NCBI GenBank assembly: GCA_001579985.1
Contig: LRSR01010307.1
Location: 1-20,624, forward strand
Length of the DNA: 20,624 bases
Direction of reading: 5' to 3'
Source of the DNA: Hypsibius dujardini
Lineage: Eukaryota; Tardigrada; Eutardigrada; Parachela; Hypsibiidae
Below are positions 1 to 8,333 of the stretch, piece by piece. The notes below the pieces were generated by a model. It was not told the DNA's origin. It did not search any database and saw nothing but the letters and a program-made list of their open reading frames with translations. The position numbers were made by a program, and so were the translations under genes. Each line of letters begins with the position of its first letter. The first letter of the stretch is position 1.

Positions 1-596
1 TGGCATGCAAATATATACTTCCAAGGGAATGGCACAGACAATCTTATGCTGCTGATTTATCACCCTTAAATTTGAGTGAATGATAAGAGGCATTTCGCCT
101 CAACTAATTTTACACTGCATCAATCAAGAGACATTATGATTGAAAGGTCATGTGCAGGTTATAATAATACTAACTAACAAAATATCAAGGCAATTGAGGA
201 AAGAATATTGTACTAACCAAACAATTTATTATTAAAAATGTTCGTAAATTTAGTTTGAAAAATTATTAAAGTTATAATATTAATACAATTTGTAAATTTG
301 TTTTGTATAATTAGTAATATTAAATATTAATTGTACAAAACAAATTTACGAAAATGTATAATAATAAAATGTTTGACAAGTACAATATTCTTTCTTCAGT
401 TGCTTTGAGTTTTTGTTAGTTAGTACTAATATAACGTGCACATGACCTTTCAATCATAATGTCTCTCGATTAATGCAGTGTATAATTAGCTGAGGCTGTT
501 GAGGTTGTCTCTTATCATTCACTCAAATTCAAAGTGATAAATCAGTAGCATAAGATAGTCTGTGCCGTTCCCTTAAAAGAATATATCTGCGTGGCA
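1..596. repeat. Large imperfect inverted repeat (foldback / MITE-like element)
   Basis: The two halves are reverse complements of each other along almost the whole length, with the centre near base 297. The clearest stretch is a perfect 29-base match between 128-156 and the reverse complement of 437-465. The outer ends also match: the left starts tggcatgcaaatatat and the right end reads tgccacgcagatatat on the minus strand. Small mismatches and indels show that the arms have diverged. No transposase frame is present inside. A non-autonomous foldback or MITE-type element is the simplest reading. The left end may extend beyond base 1, so target-site duplications cannot be judged. Confidence 0.85.
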
Positions 597-830
597 GTAC
601 AACGTGGAAGAGGATAAGAAGCGGACAGTCATAATTATTATTATCCTAGGTGCATTGTATATAACACGTCAAAGGTCGCCATTGTTCCCTTTGACCACGA
701 GCACTTTTGTCAATCAGCATGCAAAGAGATAACTGTACAATCACGCTCTACAGCTTCAAGACCCATTTTGTAATATAATATTTGGTCGATTCAAATACTG
801 ATTAGCTGGTCAAATTAAGCACAGTCAAAC
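597..830. other. AT-rich spacer, nothing recognised
   Basis: This stretch lies between the foldback element and the duplicated block. It has no long reading frame and no recognisable RNA gene. Confidence 0.5.
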
Positions 831-1160
831 TAAGTAAAGGTCATTAACACAATTATTTAAAAAATAATAGAAATATGGAGGAATAATATACTAGCGTAAC
901 AATATTATTACTACTTCATGCTACATCGGAAGATTTTTACTTCGATTTTGAAAAGTATTGTAATAAGAAAATAATTTATTATTATTTTCCCTAAAACTGT
1001 TTTTCATAATTGATATATTTCTAAAATATAAATTAAGTAAAGGTGACAAAGCTAATTATTTAACAAATATTAGATATGAAGGAATAATATACGAAAGTGA
1101 CAATATTATTACTACTATTTTCTGGTATATCGGAAGATTTTCAGTTCAATTATTAAGAAA
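831..1160. repeat. Diverged tandem duplication, period about 203 bases
   Basis: Two copies start near 831 and 1034. Both open with aagtaaaggt. They then share, in the same order, an aattattta block, a gaggaataatata or gaaggaataatata block, caatattattactact, and atcggaagattt. The copies differ by many substitutions and small indels, so the duplication is old. No coding potential is seen. It could be part of a larger degraded mobile element adjoining the foldback repeat. Confidence 0.75.
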
Positions 1161-2859
1161 AAAAAGAAGTTAAAATTTAAAGGTCATGCAAACTACGACC
1201 GTAATGAGAATTGGCGAGTCATTTTAGCGGACATTGAGCTGTGCGCTGAATCCTTTCTTCGTCACTGATCAGGGTTCGCTTGACACAGCCTGACACTGAT
1301 TAGGGCTCGTTCATGCCTAGGTAGATAAAGCGGCGCCGGAAGTGGACCCCAATTGTTCGGATGTTTCGTTCCGAGAATGTGTTCACCTTTTTTTCAATTA
1401 TACTTAAGGTCAGGTCTCGTGAAATTATTGGCAACCAAGAGGTCGATTGTCTGCGGAGTTGAAACAATAGTGTTGCTCGGTCACCGGGGCAAGTTTGCTG
1501 AAGAAATATCGCACAATGGGGATTGATATTTTGAGCCATTGTTCCACCTTCCTGTTTGCAGAGATAACCAAGGCGCCTCTCTGACGGAAAAGGCGATTGA
1601 TTCTTCGTACCTTCCCTTTCCCCGAAACGGCTTACTCTTTGTGTCGCAGGAATGGTGACACGAGGAGTCAAGCCAAATTACCCGTGAGAGATATGCAAAA
1701 CAATGTGAGCTTATCGCGGCAGTACCAGTCTCCGCACGTTGACGAACGGAAAGGGGAAACCCCCATTCACACTCGATAAATAAAATTGTCCTAAGTTCAT
1801 CGCGATAACAGGGTAAATGGAAATATCTCCAATTGGCGCTCGATGACATAACTCTCCATTTTATCTATATACGGTTAATATTGAGTCTACGTAGGAATAT
1901 GGTTAATTATATAAAATGTTATACTACAATGCTGATAATTCGTCAGATTTTAACAAAAAAGTTAGAACAGGAAACACAGAGGCAGAGGATCAACATTATT
2001 TTAATATATAAATTGGTGTGATGGAAAACCCGTGGAAAAGTTTTACTCTACTTAAAGGTCATGTGTTTCTCTAAGAGAAACTAGTACGGTAATAATTTTG
2101 CCAGGTCACCACACGAGAGGGCAAACGAATTCCACGGACAATACAGTGTACGTTTAGCGTATATAGTAAAATGATTTTAATATTTAATTATACCGGCACA
2201 AGTCAAATGTCAGTAAAAAGGATTAAAGAATTGTTAAAGGATTTTTGCGGTTTATATTACTTGCACTTGCACTAATAAAATGTGGACTAAAGGTATACGT
2301 AAAGCATCATGTATTATTACATTTAATTACACTAACTGGTTCTTATTTGTATTCGTTAAACTGGAAGTGCATAATCAATAGAAGCATAGGTAAGTGTTCA
2401 TGTCAAGGCCGTATCAGTATACCCAATTCAAACCAAACCAGTCGATTTATGACGACCCGGAGCACTAAAATATTATTATCCATCCATTACAGACAATATC
2501 ATATATGAAACACCGATTTCGGGGCGAGAGTAGGGTTAACAACCACATTGGGGACTCTTTTCCCAACTCAAACGGAGATAGGTGATGTTGCTTTTCTACT
2601 GGTCATTTTCAAACTTCATGCCTGGAAGGTTTTCCTATCGCCGATCCTGGAGATTCGTCCAAAAACCAGCCAACCATTACTCTTTTTACTTATTACAAGA
2701 ACAGCAACAAATACGGTATATACCACTAGTATATGGAGTGATGGATATGTCTTGTAGTAAGAGCTCAGCTGTTTTCTCAATTCGAAAATCTCCAAAAAGT
2801 GAATTATCACTTGTGCGATACTTGTCAAAGAAGCAAGGTCGTAAAAATCATTATAATTC
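1161..2859. other. Intergenic region without a supportable gene
   Basis: Short open frames on both strands between about 1300 and 1850 have no recognisable domain and no convincing splice partner. A short 31-base-period direct repeat (cactgatYagggYtcg) lies at 1263-1312. AGGTCA hexamers occur at 1181, 1407, 2056 and 2103. The part nearest 2860 is likely to include the 3' untranslated region of minus-strand gene A, but no AATAAA is obvious there. Confidence 0.45.
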
Positions 2860-3708
2860 TCAAATACACTCTGGAGTTCCGTTGACAAGGCAGTAAACAA
2901 GTTTGCACTTGATGTGAGCACCAATCCGGTTGTTGTGGTGGGTTTGGATGCTTGCCGGCACACTGCTTGCCACCGTGAACGGAATGTAGGTTCCAGCGAA
3001 ATGGCCAGGTGTGCCTGTCCGATGCAGTGTCAGTCTAACGGCTTGACCGTGCGCAGTCAATTTGCTAGACAAGTATACACAATGAGACCGTTTCTCAAAT
3101 AGCCACATGGATTTCATTGTCTGTTTGTTGACTATCTGTCTGAATGTCTGTTTGTCTTTTTGGCTGGCTATCTATTTGTCTACATGTCTTCGCGTCTGTT
3201 TTCGTGTCTGTCTATGTGTGTATCTGTGTGTCTGTGTGTCTAGACAACTGTATAGGTCACTTACCCGCCCTTGATTAGATCGGCGACAATGGGTTCGCCA
3301 ACGGGATTCTTCGGTTCTAAGGTCGCAGTGCAATGCTCAATGGAGACTGAAACGCGTTTGTCCTTTCCCAACCAGTTATAGTCGGGTCGAATGAAAATAC
3401 TACGATAGCGAGCTTCGATCTTCTCCGGCACTGTCCAAGTGCACCTATTTAATAAAAAAACGAATGAAATGAATTTAAATCTGTTGAATTAGCCAAGAGT
3501 ATGGTGAGTCGTTGCCTTACGTGAAGTTGTCTACATCGACGGAGGGACGATACACGTCGATGTTTGCCGGTAGGAGTCGCGAACCGGGCAACAATGAAGT
3601 GTCTGCATGCCCGGGCATCAAGTCCACGCTTGTTGCTTTCGCCGGGGCAGAGAAGATGACAACGCCGGCCAGCGAAGCGAAGAGCGCGAAAGCCATTTTG
3701 CGGAACAT
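2860..3708 (-). CDS. Gene A: secreted ZP-like protein with only the C-terminal ZP half
   Basis: Minus-strand gene with three exons, 3521-3708, 3265-3444 and 2860-3064, encoding 190 residues and ending in TGA. The start is the ATG at 3708, just before a clear signal peptide (residues 1 to about 25, cleavage after APAKA). Both introns are phase 2 with GTAAG donors. Residues 64-190 match the C-terminal half of a ZP domain: a Cys in a beta-strand context (IEHCTATLEP, Cys101), then LIKGG where ZP proteins often have a Gly-Cys, then the hallmark CxxxxC (KCKLVYC, Cys176 and Cys181) followed by Cys189. Only about 38 residues separate the signal peptide from this half, so no ZP-N module fits. There is no membrane or GPI segment. 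ZP-C modules normally need a ZP-N partner for polymerisation, so this could be a partner or regulator of B and C. A further 3' exon after 2860 is possible but I see none. Confidence 0.72.
3118..3243. repeat. Degenerate TCTG/CAGA tract inside gene A intron 2
   Basis: About 125 bases of interrupted TGTC/TCTG units drifting into TG-rich sequence. They lie in the 200-base intron 3065-3264. On the sense (minus) strand the units read CAGA. Confidence 0.8.
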
Positions 3709-3737
3709 TGTGTGCAAGTTGAGTGGAGGAAAATGAA

Positions 3738-3747
3738 GTAAGTCTGA
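3738..3747 (-). promoter_or_regulatory. Putative initiator of gene A (TCAGACTTAC)
   Basis: The minus strand reads TCAGACTTAC, starting 39 bases upstream of the gene A ATG. The same pattern TCAGNYTTAC occurs upstream of genes B and C. TCAGT-like sequences are known arthropod initiators. No TATA box stands at the usual distance. Its role as a transcription start is inferred. Confidence 0.45.
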
Positions 3748-5011
3748 TGAGGCTGATTCTGATCGGAGGCCAGAAATTGTGTGGGCCTAAATCGTTGTCT
3801 AGTCTCAATTCTAGCCACAGCTGCGAACGGTCCAATAGCCCTTATCTTGGCTTCCGGGTGAAGAAAGATGCTCTTATCGTGACACCTTCCATATTCAACC
3901 ACTCTGAGGGGTTTATCGTTCTCCTTTATCTGACTAACCCGGAATTAAGACTTCGCGGGATAGTAGATGCAGAGTGGAGAACAAGCAACTGGAAGGCACA
4001 GCCATGCCTGATGATGCGCCTGACGGACGACCTTGCTCGACCCCAGGTTCTAATTTAATTCAAACAGATTTAGTCTGTCCAGCCTGTGAAAGCAGTCTAC
4101 ATGCAGACAAAAATCGATCGAAATTAAAAACTGAATTTAAAAAAAAATTATGCCTGCATAAAATTCGTCAAATTCGACATTAAATATGTAGAATTAGTCC
4201 TGACCGTGTTTCGATAATAGGGTGTAATTTGCCATTTGCCCTCTCTAGAGTAGCTATTTATTTCTTTTCGGTAAAAGTTAAAAAACATTTCAGGTGTTTA
4301 GGTACATAGTCACTGCCATAAATCGGTGAGCTTTCTTCCCTTAGCCGAATTATATTTGTAATTAAGTAGAGTCAACACTGTAGGGCGAGATTTTGTTGAA
4401 AGCGCTCGGCTTGAAATTCTCATGTTATTTAAAAATTTGGTTTATTGTATAACGTATTGAAAATCGGACGGACTGGCCATGACAACTTTTTAGGCAAAAT
4501 ATCAAACTGACCAAACTCTCACAAAATTCAGTCCTATCCCATTTTTGTGATGACAAATGACGTGACCACATTTTCATCCATTCGTTCAGATTGATTAAAG
4601 TTATTGGAACTGTCAAAAAGTACGAATAGTCTGGGGACCAAATTTCCTCGGTTTTGGGACGAATTGTTCTTTAACCTACAAGTAAGTGGACCTTATGCAA
4701 CCACATATACCGCGTATTAAGGCTCACTTAACACTAGAGAGAATCGTCTGTTCGTCCACGATTTCTTGGTACGGCTTAAGCATGATGCAAAATATGGGCA
4801 TTTATCAATTCCCGCCACGAGAATATGCAATCCGCAAAGTTGAGTTACGGTTCCGGTATAGCCCGGTATCAGTTGGTCCGTATCTCTTTCTCTCTTGCAT
4901 AGAATGAGTTAACAAGGCGAGGGTGAGTGGTAAGATTAAGAGCTTCCGTATGAAAGTCGTGAGGGATAAAGGAGAAAGACATCGTCTGAGCAAGAAAAGC
5001 GAACGCTGTGT
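3748..5011. other. Shared head-to-head intergenic region of genes A and B
   Basis: About 1.26 kb separates the putative starts of the divergent genes A (minus) and B (plus), so it probably holds both promoters. The part next to gene A (to about 4060) is GC-richer than the rest and contains short open frames on both strands with no domain. From about 4060 to 4950 the sequence is AT-rich and I see no gene. A GTAAGT-like site at 4683 could belong to an untranslated 5' exon, but nothing else supports one. Confidence 0.4.
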
Positions 5012-5021
5012 TCAGTCTTAC
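5012..5021 (+). promoter_or_regulatory. Putative initiator of gene B (TCAGTCTTAC)
   Basis: TCAGTCTTAC starts 65 bases upstream of the gene B ATG and matches the arthropod-type initiator TCAGTY. Genes A and C have the same decamer pattern. No TATA box stands 30 bases upstream. The following ccccacag could alternatively be a 3' splice site. Confidence 0.45.
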
Positions 5022-5076
5022 CCCACAGCGTGTTTCTGTTAGAGAAATCATACCGGAAAACCCAGAGACCTATAAC

Positions 5077-7013
5077 ATGATGGCTTGCTATAATTTGGCT
5101 GGCATGATTTTGGCCGGCCTGTTGGCCCTCCTCGCCTTGACTCCTGCGGGCAGTGCGGTCGAACTGCCGGACGACGATGCCATCTGCAAGCTCTCACCAA
5201 CCAGCGAGGAACTCATCAACCTGGAGAATGTCGAGTTCAACTCCAGGTCCAACATCGCTCGACGCTGCTACCACGTCGGTTCGAGTGTCGTCAAGCTGCA
5301 GTGCGATTTCGAGCAGCAGCAGTTCCGGGTGACCGTCAATGCCACCGCCCTCTCCGACAGCACCTCCATCATCGATCGTCCGAGAGGGAGCAAAAGTGCG
5401 GCAAAGGCCAGCGGACGGTTCGCCGCGGACGGAGGTTGCGAGCACGCCGTGTGGACGGAGGACAACCTGGTGGAGCGTGTCATCGGGTTCCGTGAGGAGA
5501 GGGAGCAGCTGGATGGGTCCCGGGCTGAGCCGCGACTGGTCATCGAGAACGGGCTAGTCTACTACCGCACCGAGGTCGTGCTGGCGGAAGCGCTTTACGG
5601 AGTGGACGTAAGAACCCCATTTATATTGTGTTTAATTACTTATATATTTTTATATATACTTTATTTTATATATTATAATATTAAATACATATATATATAT
5701 AGTTGCGGGAGAAGGAGAAAGATATATATATCGGTATATAACATATATTTATATATTATAAATTTATTTTTTATGCTTTACGTTAAAAATTTGTATATTT
5801 TATTTTTCTTGCTTACTTTTTATGAAAGCAACAATTTCATGCTTTATTATTACTCTAGCAGATTATGCACTATTATAGTGAAGAGTCATACCCAACTACT
5901 AGGAGAGTACTATAAAATAAATAAAATATGAAATAAAAAGAAATAGCATAAAATTCCATTTTGAGTTTTGTGCATTTTTGCGTATGAAATAATTGGAAAT
6001 AACCCATAATAAATGTAGCATATATTATGTTGCACAGGGTAGCTGTGGGACTGTGAGCCTGCACGACACCACGGTCAGTCTGTCCTGCTGTGCAGATCCC
6101 CTCCCGGCTGAAATCCTCCAGGTTGAGGCGCCGCTAATCGGAGAGTGCAAGATTGACGATTGCATCAACAGCAAGTAAGAATATCCTTTTTGTCCATTTT
6201 GTCCATTCCCACAAATTGTGACACATCCGTTGTTTCGTGTGTCTCGCGTGCAGTTTGCAATGCAACTGCGACATCTCTAATAACATTATGAACATTACGC
6301 TCAACACCATCGGCGGAATTGGAGCACCGCCCGCCAACATCGACTACCAGCTGAACTCACTCATCATCAGACTCGCTAACCAATCCGATCACCCCGCCGT
6401 CTCCATCTACCCCAGCAGGTGAGAATATGTCTTTTGATAATTCCACATTTACATCATTGAACAGGTACATTAGAATAGCAGAAAAAATTATAAAAAGATT
6501 TTTTTCTATTTCTATGGCGTTATGGAAATAGTAGAGTGTAAAATTAGAAAAACATATGCAAAATATTATTTTATATTATTATAGGTATATTAGAATCAGA
6601 CAAAATATATACAAAATATTGTTTTCTATCATTATAGGAATTATGTATGTACATGTTTATCGAGATACTACTTATTTGCAATTTGAATTAACTTTCAGAT
6701 GAAGGATTTAGTAAGTAAATAATACTTTTTAGCGATTAGAGAAATTGTGAAAATGGGCTCGGAGTATTGCAGTATAAGCTTCATATGGTAACATTCTCCA
6801 ATTTGATTTGTCAACAGTGAGGCCCACGGCCTGCAACAGTGTGCCCCTCAACACTATGCCACCAACCAACTGACCTTCAGCGGCGCGGAGGACGAACGAC
6901 TTGCTGTTACATGCGGAATTAAATATTGCGCGAAGGAGCCGAGCGCGGTGACACCCAACACGCCCCTATGCACGCAGGCAGCTGTCCCTCCACCTCGTGT
7001 CTGTGCAGCATAA
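5077..7013 (+). CDS. Gene B: secreted ZP-domain-like protein
   Basis: Four exons, 5077-5607, 6038-6174, 6254-6418 and 6818-7013, give 342 residues ending in TAA. The frame is open further upstream, but the first ATG is at 5077 and leads straight into a signal peptide (residues 1-27, cleaved after AGSA). Exon 1 carries a beta-rich N-terminal part with VVKLQCDFEQQQFRVTV (71-87) and VIENGLVYYRTEVVL (155-169), resembling the strand near the end of a ZP-N module. The C-terminal part has several Cys pairs (SCG, CCAD, ECKIDDC, QCNC) and the ZP-C hallmark CGIKYC (Cys310, Cys315) with Cys329 after it. Introns 2 and 3 are phase 2, like the two introns of gene A; intron 1 (phase 0) is found only here. 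No membrane anchor follows; the protein ends 13 residues after Cys329. The ZP call rests on pattern and on similarity to A and C, not on a search. It is probably secreted to an extracellular coat. Confidence 0.75.
5608..6037 (+). other. Gene B intron 1, AT-rich with (TA)n tracts
   Basis: Donor GTAAGA and acceptor TTGCACAG. The intron is strongly AT-rich with TA-dinucleotide runs at about 5690-5760. Its first 300 bases happen to stay in frame with exon 1 until a stop near 5929, but the base composition changes abruptly at the donor and the resulting peptide is all Ile/Tyr/Phe, so it is not read as coding. Confidence 0.75.
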
Positions 7014-8286
7014 CCTTTCAATATCACTATGAAATGGCGTGATTATTACTATTCCTTTTAAGCATCCAATTGGCGCACAAGAATTGTCAATTTTTTGCGT
7101 TGTACTACTTGGAAATATAATGTATGTTGATCCTACAAACCACCAGTTGACCGTAATGCGGTTTGCAAGGATACAAGAAACGACATATTTCACATCATTC
7201 CGCGGTCATTTGCCCAACACAGAATGTCGTTAAATTTAAAGAATGCCATTTAAAATCGGTTAAATTTAACATGTAAGACAGGTTACTTAGGCAGACAGTC
7301 AAAGTGAAAAATGAAATGTATAATTTCGTTTGCCACATAATTCTAATATGTGTTCAGGCATAACCTTTTTCTTTTATTCTATTAACCTTCTATACCGAAA
7401 ACCCATTACAACTTAGGCTTGGCTGATTAGGGATGGCAAGACTAAACTAAATCAAAAGATAACTAAAATATCTAGCTACACCTTGTATTGCCTTAATTTT
7501 TTAAAATTTTGATTTAATAATTTCAAAAATTTTATATCAAACTAAAAGTTTTAGTTATGTAATTATATTGCTAGCCCCGTGTTTAGGTTGACTAAAAAGC
7601 TAATTAGTTGCCTATAATTTTAGGCATAGCACTTGACAATTCAAAATATTGTGCGGGTTGTGGACATAACTCTCACCTATTATTTTGTCTAATTAATCAC
7701 GTTGCGACGGACAAATAAAAACAATAATTTAGGCTAATTTTCCAATAACCTGCAACTTGGGAAGTCAATTAAGATAACTTCCAAAACATTTTACAATAAA
7801 AGAATAATTTTCTCTAACACAACCACACAATTTGGAGCGTTTTGCTTCACAAAGTTCGAAATTAAATCCTGCAGTCTAACCAATAAAAATCCTTAAACAG
7901 CAGGAAAAAATAACAATAAAAATGTCTGTCTATTAATGTGCGTCTGTACTTAACATGTTTGTGGATTGGCTTAGGACGATTATGAGACATTGAATCGTTA
8001 TGAGAAATATCTCAGCAGCATAGGATGGATGCCTGACCATTTTCAACCGTCATTCCATGGCGCCACCCTTATCAGCTTTCTGATTAAAGGAAGAATCGGC
8101 CCTTGGGGTCTGCCAAGCAGCCAACCCTTCTCCAACTCGACAGTGAATTCATTACCCGGACACAGGGAGACAATAGGATTTCTTATCGACGCATATCAGT
8201 TCCGCCTCACACTTTGGTTCTGGGGCCGACAGCTGACGGAAAACCCTGTTTAGGCAGCCTCATTTCCAGTCATTCCAGAGCCCTGA
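7014..8286. other. Intergenic spacer between genes B and C
   Basis: AT-rich, with no gene that I can support. It should hold the 3' end of gene B and the promoter of gene C. No perfect AATAAA lies close after the gene B stop; an AATATA at about 7113 is the nearest variant. A short TCTG-containing stretch occurs near 7923-7950. The segment from about 8000 to 8290 is GC-richer and is probably promoter or upstream untranslated sequence of gene C. Confidence 0.4.
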
Positions 8287-8296
8287 TCAGTTTTAC
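8287..8296 (+). promoter_or_regulatory. Putative initiator of gene C (TCAGTTTTAC)
   Basis: TCAGTTTTAC starts 47 bases upstream of the gene C ATG. It is the third occurrence of TCAGNYTTAC close before a ZP-like gene in this window. It matches the TCAGTY initiator class, and no TATA box is seen upstream. Confidence 0.45.
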
Positions 8297-8333
8297 GTTT
8301 TCTCACAAATCTTTTATTTTCCTTCGCCCGAAA

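Noticed and set aside
1300-1849. Two overlapping minus-strand frames of about 120 codons
   Set aside because: No recognised domain, no consistent start, and the two frames conflict. They may be a decayed repeat.
5608-5931. Read-through of gene B exon 1 into the following open stretch (307-codon frame)
   Set aside because: Composition switches to AT-rich exactly at a GTAAGA donor, and the extra peptide is Ile/Tyr/Phe simple sequence. Splicing to 6038 restores a Cys-rich coding frame.
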